Notes under the pieces: model-generated
Database searches by the model: none
The model's input: only the letters and a program-made list of their open reading frames with translations
Told to the model about the DNA's origin: nothing
Shown: positions 17,154 through 25,842 of the stretch, piece after piece
Numbering within the stretch: the stretch's first letter is position 1
How the letters are laid out: the number at the start of each line of letters is the position of its first letter
Assembly: GCA_027035575.1 (NCBI GenBank)
Contig: JALVUQ010000108.1
Span: 1-64,000 of the forward strand
Direction: 5' to 3'
Origin: Desulfurellales bacterium
GTDB taxonomy: Bacteria; Campylobacterota_A; Desulfurellia; Desulfurellales; Hippeaceae
DNA length: 64,000 nucleotides
Program-made: the position numbers and the translations under genes

Positions 17154-18964
17154 GAAACGAATTCGATATTTTTCAGGATAAAAAACTCATAAGTGAAATA
17201 CCCAAAGAACCGGGAGTGTATATAATACGCTCAACTGAAAACGAGATACTCTACATAGGCAAGGCAAAAGATTTGCAAAAAAGGATAAAAACCTATTTAT
17301 CACCCGACAAACTCGATATTTTTAAATCCTCAATGGTAAAAGAGGCAAAATCCGTTGAGATTATTGTTGTCTCAAGTGAACTTGAGGCACTTCTTTTGGA
17401 ATCGAATTTAATCAAGGAGCACAGACCTCCCTACAACGTTGTTTTGAGGGATGACAAAAGTTATCCCTATTTACGCATCAGTCTGTCTGAAAAGTACCCT
17501 CGCCTCTCCATTGCAAGGAGAATCAGAAACAAAAAAGATTTCTATTTCGGTCCTGTGACACCCGCCGACAAACTCAAAAAATTGATTAAAATCTTAAAAT
17601 CTTCATACAAAATAGCTCAAAAAAACGATAAAAGCTGCCAAGGCGCAAGTTCCGCCTGCATATACTACCAGATGAACTTATGCAAGGCTCCCTGTGTGGG
17701 ATATATAAGCAAAGAGGAATACGACAAAATGATTAATGAAATAAAAAGCATACTGTCAAACCCGCGCCCTTTAAAAAAACGTCTCAAAGATGAACTTGAA
17801 ACCTGTATTAAAAGTGAAAATTTTGAGAGAGCAATAGAAATAAGGGATAAGCTTAAAGCTATGGAGATACTGGAAGATAAGCAAACCGTCAGTGAAATCA
17901 ATGAAGATTTTCTCGACGTTTTTGTTTTTGAGAAAAGAGAAATCGTCGTGTGCGCATACATAATAAATATTCGCTTCTCAAATATGGTCGGCAGCAGAAG
18001 CTATTTCTTTTACGACAGCAGGTTCGATAATGATGCAAAAGAGAGTTTTCTTGTTCAATACTACTCCTCGGGAGAGGTAATTCCGGATATAATTTTAACC
18101 GATTTCTTAAAAAGCTCGCAGACCGTATCAAAAGCGATAGAAAAATTCGGCAAAAAGCCGACTATTGTCACACCTCAAAAAGGTAAAAAAAGGGCTTTAT
18201 TGAACCTTGCCAAAAAAAATGCCGAGATTTTACTTAAAACCCACACTAAAAACATAAAAGGCAATATAGAACTGTTCGGTAAAATCAAAGAAGCGTTCTC
18301 ATTAAGAAAAATACCCTATATAATTGACATTGCAGACATCTCACATACGGGATTTGAAAATGTCGTCGGAGGAGTTGTAAGGTATTCGATTAACGGATTT
18401 GAAAAAGATATGTACAGGCGTTACTCTTTAAAAAAGAAATTTGAATCTGAAGCTATGGAAGAGCTGCTGAAGCGGCACAAGCAGCTGCTGCTTAGGGGTT
18501 ACAAAAAATTGCCGGATATGGTTCTTGTTGACGGTGGAATAATACAGATAGAATCCGCAAGCAGAGTTTTTGATAAAAACACGGTTATAGGCATTGCAAA
18601 AGAAAAAGAAAAAGGCAAAGCCAAAAGAGACTTGGGGGATGTTGAAGATAGAATATTTTTTAAAGGCAAAATAAAAAATGTTGATAAAGATATTCTAATG
18701 TTGTTTCAAAAGTTAAGAGACGAAGCACACAGGTTTGCAATATCATACCACAGAAACAAAAGAGAGAAATCAACTGTATCAAGCATTCTTGACAGAGTGG
18801 AATTTATCGGCATAAAAAGAAAAAAAGCCCTATTTGAAAAATTCGGCAGTATGGAAAATATCAAAAAAGCCTCGGTTGAGGAATTGATTCAGGTAAAAGG
18901 AATCACACCCAAAATAGCGAGAGCCTTAAAGGAAAAACTCAACAACGAAAAAATACATTTGTGA
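17150..18964 (+). CDS. uvrC: Excinuclease ABC subunit C
   Basis: The 604-residue protein has all UvrC parts: N-terminal GIY-YIG nuclease (GVYIIRSTENEILYIGKAKD), a Cys-containing linker (CIYYQMNLCKAPC), a UVR motif (ENFERAIEIRDKLKAMEIL), the RNase H-like nuclease (DIADISHTGFENVVGG, VLVDGGIIQI) and terminal helix-hairpin-helix repeats (FGSMENIKKASVEELIQVKG). It makes the dual incision in nucleotide excision repair. It overlaps the cupin gene by 4 nt. Confidence 0.96.
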   Translation: MRNEFDIFQDKKLISEIPKEPGVYIIRSTENEILYIGKAKDLQKRIKTYLSPDKLDIFKSSMVKEAKSVEIIVVSSELEALLLESNLIKEHRPPYNVVLRDDKSYPYLRISLSEKYPRLSIARRIRNKKDFYFGPVTPADKLKKLIKILKSSYKIAQKNDKSCQGASSACIYYQMNLCKAPCVGYISKEEYDKMINEIKSILSNPRPLKKRLKDELETCIKSENFERAIEIRDKLKAMEILEDKQTVSEINEDFLDVFVFEKREIVVCAYIINIRFSNMVGSRSYFFYDSRFDNDAKESFLVQYYSSGEVIPDIILTDFLKSSQTVSKAIEKFGKKPTIVTPQKGKKRALLNLAKKNAEILLKTHTKNIKGNIELFGKIKEAFSLRKIPYIIDIADISHTGFENVVGGVVRYSINGFEKDMYRRYSLKKKFESEAMEELLKRHKQLLLRGYKKLPDMVLVDGGIIQIESASRVFDKNTVIGIAKEKEKGKAKRDLGDVEDRIFFKGKIKNVDKDILMLFQKLRDEAHRFAISYHRNKREKSTVSSILDRVEFIGIKRKKALFEKFGSMENIKKASVEELIQVKGITPKIARALKEKLNNEKIHL

Positions 18965-19031
18965 CAAAGCCTATAAAAACATTAAATTAAATGGTTCTTT
19001 ATTAATATCATAAACACCTATAAAAAACAAT

Positions 19032-19061
19032 TTGACAATTATTACAATATGGGTGTATAGT
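19032..19061 (+). promoter_or_regulatory. Promoter of the LivK-like gene
   Basis: TTGACA (19032-19037), 18-nt spacer, TATAGT (19056-19061). Transcription would begin near 19068, leaving a short leader with TTGGAGAA before the ATG at 19106. Confidence 0.7.
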
Positions 19062-19105
19062 TGTAAATGAGTAAAAAAATTTAAGTTAACAATTGGAGAA
19101 TTACT

Positions 19106-20203
19106 ATGAAATCCCTTGTTGTTTTAGTATTGTTTGTTCTATTTTCTTTTGACTCGTTTGCAAAAGGCATACTGCCTATAGGCGTATATCTCTCAACAAC
19201 AGGACCGGTTGCAGCATGGGGAAGACTTGAGTGGCAGGGCATAGAGGTTGCAAAAAAACTGAAACCGTCGGTTAATGATAAAGATATCAAATTGATACTT
19301 GAAGATACGGCAAGCAAACCCGAAGGAGCGGCAATGGCGGTTAGTAATCTGATAGACAAAGGTGTAAAATTTGTTATAGGACCTGTAACAACGACAAATG
19401 CTCTTGCGGCTTTGCCTATTTTGGAAAAACACAAAATCATTGATGTTATACCAACAGCTAACGGGATGGGGCTTACCGACAACAGAAAATTTGCAGCAAG
19501 GGTCTGCTTTACCAACGATTTGCAATCTAAGGTTATGGCAAAATATATAGCCTCCAATATAGGGTATAAAACCGGTGTCGTCGTCGAAGACATATCAGAA
19601 GATTATTCAATAGATTTAGCTAACCGTTTCATAAAAGATTTTGAAAAAGACGGCGGAAAAATCCTAAAAATATACAAAATTCAATTTATGCAAAACGATT
19701 TTTCGGCTATCGCAACGCATATAAAACATATCAACCCGGATTTTGTTTTTATAAGTGCTTATTACAACTCCATAGCTCTGTTTTTAAGGGATTTGAGAGG
19801 AATCGGAAGTAAAATAAGGGTTTTTGCGGGTTCTGCCGCATCGTCATACTCGTTAATTAAAATAGCCGGAAAAAATGCAGAGGGTTTGGAGTTTACTGAC
19901 GATTTTGACCCCTTACTGCCGCAAAACAGTACGGCAAAAAAGTTTATAGTAATGTTTGAGAAGCGGTTCAATCGTCTGCCGGATTCACCGGAAGCTCTGG
20001 CTGCCGATGCATATCTTTTGCTTATAAATGCAATAAGCACAGCCAAAGAAAATACGTATAGAGTGGCTAAAATTGTAAGAAACACCACCTTCAACGGAAT
20101 TACCGGTAAAATTATCATATCCAAAGGCAGACTTGAAAGAACGGTGGTAATTCGTCGTGTTCACAACGCAAAGTTTGAGCCTGTCGCCGTATTTAAACCT
20201 TAA
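19106..20203 (+). CDS. Branched-chain amino acid-type ABC transporter substrate-binding protein
   Basis: The 365-residue protein has a cleavable signal peptide (MKSLVVLVLFVLFSFDSFA, cut before KGILPIGVY) and a type I periplasmic binding fold (LSTTGPVAAWGRLEWQGIEV; VKFVIGPVTTTNALAALPI; VVVEDISEDYSIDLANRFI). LivK/amide-type ligands are likely but the exact ligand is not readable. No permease or ATPase gene is adjacent, and it has its own promoter, so it is an orphan binding protein. GGAG precedes the ATG. Confidence 0.88.
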   Translation: MKSLVVLVLFVLFSFDSFAKGILPIGVYLSTTGPVAAWGRLEWQGIEVAKKLKPSVNDKDIKLILEDTASKPEGAAMAVSNLIDKGVKFVIGPVTTTNALAALPILEKHKIIDVIPTANGMGLTDNRKFAARVCFTNDLQSKVMAKYIASNIGYKTGVVVEDISEDYSIDLANRFIKDFEKDGGKILKIYKIQFMQNDFSAIATHIKHINPDFVFISAYYNSIALFLRDLRGIGSKIRVFAGSAASSYSLIKIAGKNAEGLEFTDDFDPLLPQNSTAKKFIVMFEKRFNRLPDSPEALAADAYLLLINAISTAKENTYRVAKIVRNTTFNGITGKIIISKGRLERTVVIRRVHNAKFEPVAVFKP

Positions 20204-20255
20204 AAATCATTTAACATAAATCTTACAATCACTAAATCCATTGTCAGATTTAAAT

Positions 20256-20284
20256 TTGACAATCGGGGTGTTTTTCTATATAAA
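20256..20284 (+). promoter_or_regulatory. Strong promoter of the thioredoxin gene
   Basis: TTGACA (20256-20261), exactly 17 nt, then TATAAA (20279-20284). It lies about 34 nt ahead of the thioredoxin ATG; AAAGGAG (20305-20311) is the ribosome site. Confidence 0.8.
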
Positions 20285-20317
20285 TGCCTGGATGAATTTT
20301 TTGTAAAGGAGTTTTTA

Positions 20318-20674
20318 ATGACGGAACAGTTGAACAAAGAGAGCTTCAAGGAGAAAATCTTCAACTACGAAGCAAACAAGGATTGGAAATTTGAGGGAGA
20401 GCTGCCCTGTATAATAGACTTTTATGCCGACTGGTGCGCACCATGCAAGATGATTGCACCAATAATGGAAGAGCTGTCCAAAGAGTATGAGGGAAAAATA
20501 AACTTCTATAAGCTCAATGTGGACGAGGAACAAGAGGTTGCAGCTCTATTTGGCATTCAAAGCATACCCTCCATTTTATTCATACCTCTAAATGAGCAGC
20601 CGCAAATGGCTGTCGGAGCCATCCCCAAAGAGTCTTTCAGGCAGGCAATCAAAGAGGTTTTAAAAGTAGAATAA
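20318..20674 (+). CDS. trxA: Thioredoxin
   Basis: The 118-residue thioredoxin has the redox motif WCAPC in FYADWCAPCKMIAPIMEEL, then KLNVDEEQEVAALFGIQSIPS with the cis-Pro. The N-terminus carries about 25 extra residues rich in charged amino acids and no signal peptide, so it is cytoplasmic. It is a single-gene unit with its own TTGACA/TATAAA promoter and an intrinsic terminator. Confidence 0.93.
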   Translation: MTEQLNKESFKEKIFNYEANKDWKFEGELPCIIDFYADWCAPCKMIAPIMEELSKEYEGKINFYKLNVDEEQEVAALFGIQSIPSILFIPLNEQPQMAVGAIPKESFRQAIKEVLKVE

Positions 20675-20700
20675 ATTTCGTCCAATTTTTTCTCTCTAAA

Positions 20701-20737
20701 GGCACCCTGTTTGATTTTAAATGGGTGTCTTTTTTTA
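20701..20737 (+). terminator. Intrinsic terminator after the thioredoxin gene
   Basis: GGCACCC (20701-20707) pairs with GGGTGTC (20723-20729), one G-U pair, 15-nt loop, followed by a run of eight T. Confidence 0.85.
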
Positions 20738-20806
20738 TTTTTTTACTAAAGAAAAATTATTTTTGTCCGATACTGTAGGTAGGTATTAAATTCAAAGGAG
20801 TTTTTT

Positions 20807-21049
20807 ATGATAGACATTGTTATTCCGCCTATCCACAGGATGGACAGATTTAACAAAAACAGGAAGGGCTCTAAAAATGTCGTTTTTAAAGGTAAAATAG
20901 TGTCCGTAAGAAAAGCAAGGTATAAAGCCGACCCGGGTAAGCCTAGAAGACAAGACGGACCTAACGCAAAAACATTTATTATCGTTGTACAATATGATGC
21001 GAAAGCTGAAGATTTGGTAAATAGGACAGTTGAAATAAAAATTATTTAA
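20807..21049 (+). CDS. Hypothetical 80-residue basic protein
   Basis: I do not recognise this family. It is real by its AAAGGAG site at good spacing, its place between two terminators and its codon use. The product begins MIDIVIPPIHRMDRFNKN, has a strongly basic middle (VSVRKARYKADPGKPRRQ) and ends in a beta-like segment (AKTFIIVVQYDAKAEDL, NRTVEIKII). Basic charge plus alternating strands suggests a nucleic-acid-binding OB-like or small barrel protein, which is only an inference. A bidirectional terminator separates it from the convergent RRM gene. Confidence 0.7.
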   Translation: MIDIVIPPIHRMDRFNKNRKGSKNVVFKGKIVSVRKARYKADPGKPRRQDGPNAKTFIIVVQYDAKAEDLVNRTVEIKII

Positions 21050-21088
21050 AAGGGACGAGCCTGAAGGTTCGCCCCTTTAATTGTTTTT
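21048..21088. terminator. Bidirectional terminator between the 80-aa gene and the RRM gene
   Basis: A hairpin with arms beginning AAAGGGACGA and ending TTCGCCCCTTT (21048-21078) has T-rich sequence on its plus-strand 3' side (21081-21088) and T-rich sequence on the minus side over the 80-aa gene's end. It can serve both convergent genes. Confidence 0.75.
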
Positions 21089-21347
21089 AGAATCTTTTCG
21101 GTTTTCTTTCCCTTGCTTCGTTAACTCTCAAACTGCGTCCGCCGAACTCTTTTCCGTCTAAAGCCTCGATAGCCTTTTGGGCACCGTCAGACTCTATCTC
21201 TACGAAACCAAAGCCTCTTGACCTTCCCGTTTCCCTGTCGGTAATAATTTTTGCGGAGCTTACCTCTCCGTAGGGAACAAATACTTCCTTTAAGTCATCC
21301 TCAGATGTAGTGTAGGGTAGATTACCCACATAAAGCGTCTTAACCAT
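21087..21347 (-). CDS. Single-RRM RNA-binding protein
   Basis: The 86-residue protein is one RNA recognition motif: RNP2 is LYVGNLPYT and RNP1 is RGFGFVEI (in SRGFGFVEIESDG), followed by a short Arg-rich tail (ARERKPKRF). Such bacterial proteins resemble the cyanobacterial Rbp cold-inducible RNA-binding proteins. I chose the ATG at 21347, with GAGGTG seven bases upstream, over an earlier in-frame start at 21362. A sigma-70-type promoter about 100 nt upstream leaves a roughly 90-nt leader that could carry temperature- or self-regulation. Confidence 0.93.
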   Translation of the reverse strand: MVKTLYVGNLPYTTSEDDLKEVFVPYGEVSSAKIITDRETGRSRGFGFVEIESDGAQKAIEALDGKEFGGRSLRVNEARERKPKRF

Positions 21348-21443
21348 AAAAACACACCTCAAACAAAATTCTATTGCTTAAAAACCGCACACGGCAGCTC
21401 TAAGCTTCTTCTTGAACTATAAAATAGCCAGCGAAGATGTAAT

Positions 21444-21472
21444 CTTATACCACTATGAATTGTATAAGTCAA
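21444..21472 (-). promoter_or_regulatory. Promoter of the RRM gene
   Basis: Minus strand TTGACT (21472-21467), 17-nt spacer, TATAAG (21449-21444). The same two hexamers and spacing recur upstream of the tolC operon at 43548-43576. Confidence 0.7.
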
Positions 21473-21602
21473 GAGATTTATTTGTTAATGGTACTTACGA
21501 ATTTATGATTATTATTTTAATAAATCTTAAGAGCAAGATATGAAAATGTATCCCGAGTTTGCATACGAAAGTCTTTTGTCAAACTGCGATTTGCAAAATA
21601 TA

Positions 21603-21630
21603 TTGACAAACAAACAAAGGTATATAAAAT
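21603..21630 (+). promoter_or_regulatory. Promoter of the plus-strand exopolysaccharide operon
   Basis: TTGACA (21603-21608), 16-nt spacer, TAAAAT (21625-21630). The start would be near 21637, about 85 nt ahead of the hlyD-like gene. Confidence 0.6.
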
Positions 21631-21642
21631 AAATTTTATTGT

Positions 21643-21684
21643 GCATTCGAAAGCTTATCAAACTGCTTTAGGTATGAAAAATGC
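21643..21684 (+). promoter_or_regulatory. Nested stem in the 5' leader of the exopolysaccharide operon
   Basis: GCATT (21643-21647) can pair with AATGC (21680-21684), enclosing AAAGC (21650-21654) with GCTTT (21665-21669). It sits in the predicted leader RNA. I could not match it to a known riboswitch, including the c-di-GMP classes. Confidence 0.3.
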
Positions 21685-21721
21685 TATAGTGTTAAAAGAA
21701 AAATAGGAGTAGGAAATTGCT

Positions 21722-22735
21722 GTGTTTTTAAGATTGTTGGGCTTTTTTATTGTTTTTACTCTTCTATCTTGCAGTGTCACACCTCCTGAAAAGAAAGAGA
21801 TAAAAAAGTCAAAAAATAAAATTGAAATCGTTTTTGAAGGGGTAATATACCCGTCAAAGTCGCATAAAATAGTTTCTCCTATTTCTGCAAGAATAAAAAA
21901 AGTTTATATACAAAACGGGGATAGTGTTAAGGCAGGAGAAAAACTCATTGAATTTGACGATAGTAATGCACAAATAGATTATAAAAAAGCTCTGATAGAT
22001 TATAAAATTGCTAAAATTAAGGCTCAAAAAATTTATACCCCTTTTATAGCTTACAACACAAGGGTTTTAATAGATAACGCAAAAGAAAAACTGCTCAAAA
22101 TTTATTTACTGTATAAAAAAGGATATACATCTCTATCCGAACTAAAAAATGCAGAAAACGAATATGAAAATTTAATTAACAGCGTGAATGTTCAACGCAA
22201 TGATTTTTATAGCAATTCGGCTTCACGCTTTAAAAGTCAGAAAGAGGCCGAAGAAGCCGTGAAAAAAGCCCTCCTTGAAGTTGAAAGATTAAGACATATC
22301 TTGAAATATAGATATATTAAGTCTCCTATAAACGGAATTGTTGTTGGTTTAAAAATATTATCAGGAACAACCGTGGGGCAAAACGATATTTTGGGTGAGA
22401 TTATGAATATAGATAGGGTTAAACTCAAGGGGGCTTTTTTCCCTGGTACTTATAGATTTTTAAGAGTAGGTATGTTGGCTAAAGTACAATGTTTAACGAC
22501 ACCGACCTATGAAGGTATAGGTGCTATCGAAAAAATTTCCCCCGTTGTTGACCCTGCAACAGGAAGAATGTCTCTTTATATGACATTAAAGAACAAAAAT
22601 TATATACTGCAACCGGGAACTAAATGCTTAATAACTTTTACTTTTAAGAAGAAAGATGTGAAAGCTATGGGTTTAGATGTTGAAAGCAAGAAAATATATA
22701 TACGCTCCAAAATCAAGTCAAGTGCAATCAAGTAA
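21722..22735 (+). CDS. HlyD/RND-type periplasmic adaptor lipoprotein
   Basis: The 337-residue protein starts with a lipoprotein signal (FFIVFTLLSCS, Cys 17), so it is lipid-anchored. It then has the membrane-fusion-protein layout: a lipoyl half (VIYPSKSHKIVSPISARIKK, GDSVKAGEKLIEFDD), a helical hairpin (about 80-185), the second lipoyl half (YIKSPINGIVVGL) and a beta-barrel (VVDPATGRMSLYMTLKN). The start is GTG after AGGAGTAGG. Adaptors of this kind link an inner-membrane pump to TolC, but neither an RND pump nor an ABC exporter is present, so a role in polymer export is inferred from the following pelF/pelG genes. Its 3' end overlaps the next gene by 59 nt. Confidence 0.82.
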   Translation: MFLRLLGFFIVFTLLSCSVTPPEKKEIKKSKNKIEIVFEGVIYPSKSHKIVSPISARIKKVYIQNGDSVKAGEKLIEFDDSNAQIDYKKALIDYKIAKIKAQKIYTPFIAYNTRVLIDNAKEKLLKIYLLYKKGYTSLSELKNAENEYENLINSVNVQRNDFYSNSASRFKSQKEAEEAVKKALLEVERLRHILKYRYIKSPINGIVVGLKILSGTTVGQNDILGEIMNIDRVKLKGAFFPGTYRFLRVGMLAKVQCLTTPTYEGIGAIEKISPVVDPATGRMSLYMTLKNKNYILQPGTKCLITFTFKKKDVKAMGLDVESKKIYIRSKIKSSAIK

Positions 22736-24365
22736 AACAATAAAAATACAATTTATAAAGCTATTACTCTCGATTTTCATATTTTTTGTCTTGTTTTTGA
22801 CAAAAAATTCTTATGCTGCCGGTTTATATACCATTAGAATAGGAGTATACAAAAATATTGAGTCAGTTCTTGAAGTTTTTAAGAAATTACCCGAACGGTT
22901 TAAAAAAAATTCACTTATTTTAAAAGAAAAAGAAGGATATTTCTCATTGAACATATTTGAGTTTAAAACAAAGAAAAAAGCCCTGTCAAAAGTAAAAGAT
23001 TTAAAAAAGACTTTTAAACATTGCTCCGTATTGCAGGTGATAAACAGTAATAGAATAAATATTCCGACCGTTCTTTCCAAAAGCCAATCAAACAAAATTC
23101 AAAAAAAACATATCGATTTTTATTCTATGTCGGATAATTTAAGTGAATTTTATGCAGATATAGTAAAATATAAACAAATGTATGACGTTTTCGACATAAG
23201 GAGATATATAAATAGAGTGGAAAAGGCAAATCTGGATTTAAAAATAGCGTTTAAAGATTATAAAAAAAGTTTGTTAACATTTACCCAAACTTTGAATGCT
23301 TATCGTTGGAATGTAGGATTCGAAGCAAATGCAGGTGAATCATATGACGGGATACCCCATTTTAATAGTGGTGCGGGAATAGTATTTAACAAGATTCTGT
23401 ATAACGGTGGAGCTTATCCTATACTTTCCAAAGAAGGAGAAATAATAGGTTATCTTGAAAGACAAAAACTAATAAGTAAAAATGATATTTTGGTTTTAAG
23501 TGCCATATCAACATATTCTGCCAAGCTTTATTCTCAAGAGATGAAAAATTTTGTAGAAAATCAACTAAAAGAAAGAGAAAAACTATTTCGAACGGTTAAG
23601 CAGCTTTATAAAAAGGGAGAGACCGTATCCAAATATGCTTATCTGACAGAAAAACGAGAGTTGATTAAACTTAAAATTGAGTTGCTAAAAACGCTAAATG
23701 CAGATAAAAAAACAGGATTTGAATTCAGGTATCTCGGTAGAATATACTCTCAAAAGCCCATAAGGTTAAATAGATTTGACATTGACTATAAGATTTATTT
23801 CCCGGGGTTACAAAAAAAAGCTCTTGTGAACAGCAGCATTTTAAAAAAAGACAGATATGAATTTACTAATTCGCTATTGAGTTTTGAGGTATCAAAGAGA
23901 GACAATAAGCCGCTCATAAGCTTTGGAGGAAAAGCAGGAATAAGCCACTCAACAAATACAACAGGAACAAAAAACGAATATTATAATGTCGGTATAAATC
24001 TGACATATCCCATATTCGACGGGGGCATAAGAAAGACCGACCTGGCTATGAAAAAATTATCCGTTTTAAAAGCCAAACTAATGATGCAAAAGGATAGTGA
24101 AAGTATTATAAAAAAATTATCTATACTATATCAAGACTATGTGTTATATATGAAAGAAGAAAATAAGTTGAAAGAAATGTACGAAATTGACAATGAAAGG
24201 CTCAAGATATCTAAAACAAAATATCTTCAAGGAATGGGTAACTATACGTCCATAAGAGATTCGTGGAATGACCTTATTGACACCAAGGAAAAACTTTTAA
24301 ATGCTTACATTATGAAAAATAAGATAATGCTTGATATGCTCGTGATTTCAGGAGAAAAACTCTGA
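22677..24365 (+). CDS. TolC-family outer-membrane protein with N-terminal SPOR-like domain
   Basis: The 562-residue product has a hydrophobic signal segment (about 26-47, FIKLLLSIFIFFVLFL), then a region resembling a SPOR domain (about 50-122: YTIRIGVYKNIESVLEVFKK ... SKVKDLKKTFKHCSVLQV), then a TolC-like outer-membrane factor with two long coiled-coil repeats and beta strands (NVGFEANAGESYDGIPHFN; NVGINLTYPIFDGGIRKTDL). SPOR domains bind denuded peptidoglycan, so the fusion could anchor or place the channel. It overlaps the adaptor gene and is 1 nt from pelF. Confidence 0.72.
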   Translation: MLKARKYIYAPKSSQVQSSKTIKIQFIKLLLSIFIFFVLFLTKNSYAAGLYTIRIGVYKNIESVLEVFKKLPERFKKNSLILKEKEGYFSLNIFEFKTKKKALSKVKDLKKTFKHCSVLQVINSNRINIPTVLSKSQSNKIQKKHIDFYSMSDNLSEFYADIVKYKQMYDVFDIRRYINRVEKANLDLKIAFKDYKKSLLTFTQTLNAYRWNVGFEANAGESYDGIPHFNSGAGIVFNKILYNGGAYPILSKEGEIIGYLERQKLISKNDILVLSAISTYSAKLYSQEMKNFVENQLKEREKLFRTVKQLYKKGETVSKYAYLTEKRELIKLKIELLKTLNADKKTGFEFRYLGRIYSQKPIRLNRFDIDYKIYFPGLQKKALVNSSILKKDRYEFTNSLLSFEVSKRDNKPLISFGGKAGISHSTNTTGTKNEYYNVGINLTYPIFDGGIRKTDLAMKKLSVLKAKLMMQKDSESIIKKLSILYQDYVLYMKEENKLKEMYEIDNERLKISKTKYLQGMGNYTSIRDSWNDLIDTKEKLLNAYIMKNKIMLDMLVISGEKL

Positions 24366-24366
24366 T

Positions 24367-25839
24367 ATGAATAATATAAAGGTTGTGCTCACGACTGAGG
24401 GAACCTATCCTTACTACACGGGAGGGGTGAGCACATGGGCGCATATTCTTTTGAATGAAATTAAGGACATTGAGTTTAATATCATTGCAATTATGATGCA
24501 TCCTTTTGTATCGATAAAGTTCGATTTGCCAATCAATGTGACAAAACTTATCAACATTCCCCTCTGGGGAACCGAGGAGCCTGTGGAGTATATGAGTGAG
24601 TTGCCGTTTCACAAGATATTTTTAAAGAAGTTTGAAACAGAGCAGAATGAAAAGGCTATTGATGAATTTTTGGGATACTTAGAAGGCATAACTATATCTA
24701 TTTATGAAGAAAACCCGGATTTTGAAAAAATCGGAGACATAATTTTTGGATTTCATAACTATTTTCTCAAATACGATTACTCAACTGTTTTTAAATCGAA
24801 AAAGGTTTGGGATTTTTTTTACAAACTAATGATGGAACTGAATAAAAAAAGGGGGCTTGAGCTCTCCATTTACGATATTGTCGAATCGTTAAGGTGGATT
24901 TACAGATTTTTTATATCCCTGCTTTCTCCTATTCCCAAAGCAGATATATACCATTCGAGTGCGGCTGCATTCTGTGGGTTGCCGTGCGTTATAGCAAAGA
25001 AGAAGTTCGGGAGTAAGTTCTTGCTTGCCGAGCACGGTGTTTATGTCAGGGAACAGTATATTTTCATTTCGAGAAGTAGATTTCCTTTTTTATCCAAAAT
25101 GTTTATTATGGGATTAATCAAGCTTATATCAAGAATAAACTACTACTTTGCCGATCAGGTTTCTCCCGTTTGTGCATACAACAAAAGATGGGAAGTAAAA
25201 TTCGGTAAAACTAAAGAGAAGAAAATAAAGGTTATATATAACGGCATAGACACGGATAGATTTAAAAAGTTGGATGTAGAAAAGGATAAAAGGTTTACGG
25301 TTGTTTCTATAGCTCGTATTGACCCCCTCAAAGATATTGAAACATTTATACGGGTGTGTGCGGAACTTAAAAAAGAGATTCCTAATGTCTTATGTAAGCT
25401 CTACGGCCCGCCGACAAGTCAGGATTACTTTAAAAGATGTAAAGAGTTAGTTAAAGAGCTTGATGTAAAAAAACATTTTATATTTGCCGGTAGTACATCG
25501 ACACCTGAAAGGGCAATGAACGAAGGAGACCTGTTTGTGTTGACGAGTATTTCCGAGGCTTTCCCGTTTGTCGTTATAGAGGCTATGGCTTGTGAAAGGG
25601 TTGTTGTGTCTTCAGATGTGGGTGGCGTGAGAGAGGTTCTTGAGGGTTATGGTTTTCTTGTTAAACCCAAGGATTATAAGGTCTTTGCTGAAAAAATCGT
25701 TTATCTTTATAAAAACAGAGAGGTGCTTGCCGAGATGTCATTAGCGGCGAGGGAGAGGGTTTTAAGGGGTTTTAGAATTAGGGATATGGTTAGAAATTAC
25801 AGGATTAATTATTACAAGTTGGCAAGGGGCGGTTTTTGA
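24367..25839 (+). CDS. pelF: PelF-type GT4 glycosyltransferase
   Basis: The 490-residue cytoplasmic glycosyltransferase begins VVLTTEGTYPYYTGGVSTWA, the PelF signature, and has LAEHGVYVREQYIF, the GT4 nucleotide-sugar region VVSIARIDPLKDIETFIRV, and the EX7E-type acceptor motif in SEAFPFVVIEAMACERVVV. In Pseudomonas, PelF uses UDP-GlcNAc-type donors to polymerise the GalNAc/GalN-rich Pel polysaccharide. It is directly followed by a PelG-like flippase, the strongest evidence that this locus makes a Pel-like polymer. Confidence 0.9.
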   Translation: MNNIKVVLTTEGTYPYYTGGVSTWAHILLNEIKDIEFNIIAIMMHPFVSIKFDLPINVTKLINIPLWGTEEPVEYMSELPFHKIFLKKFETEQNEKAIDEFLGYLEGITISIYEENPDFEKIGDIIFGFHNYFLKYDYSTVFKSKKVWDFFYKLMMELNKKRGLELSIYDIVESLRWIYRFFISLLSPIPKADIYHSSAAAFCGLPCVIAKKKFGSKFLLAEHGVYVREQYIFISRSRFPFLSKMFIMGLIKLISRINYYFADQVSPVCAYNKRWEVKFGKTKEKKIKVIYNGIDTDRFKKLDVEKDKRFTVVSIARIDPLKDIETFIRVCAELKKEIPNVLCKLYGPPTSQDYFKRCKELVKELDVKKHFIFAGSTSTPERAMNEGDLFVLTSISEAFPFVVIEAMACERVVVSSDVGGVREVLEGYGFLVKPKDYKVFAEKIVYLYKNREVLAEMSLAARERVLRGFRIRDMVRNYRINYYKLARGGF

Positions 25840-25842
25840 GAT

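Larger units (their letters stand above)
21348..21721. other. Divergent intergenic regulatory region (374 bp)
   Basis: No gene was found. It holds the minus-strand RRM promoter (21444-21472) with its leader, a plus-strand promoter (21603-21630) for the exopolysaccharide operon, and a nested stem in the plus-strand leader (21643-21684). The stretch between the two promoters is very AT-rich with no other recognisable site. Confidence 0.7.

Noticed and set aside
18970-19026. Repeated CCTATAAAAA between uvrC and the LivK-like gene
   Set aside because: Two short AT-rich copies about 47 nt apart, without symmetry or a consistent position relative to the promoter; likely chance.
20763-20790. Possible promoter TTGTCC...TATTAA before the 80-aa gene
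   Set aside because: Spacing is 15 nt and the start would fall in the ribosome site; the gene may rely on read-through or another promoter I could not see.
21631-21721. c-di-GMP riboswitch in the exopolysaccharide leader
   Set aside because: The leader lacks the conserved GEMM-type core; only simple nested stems are present.
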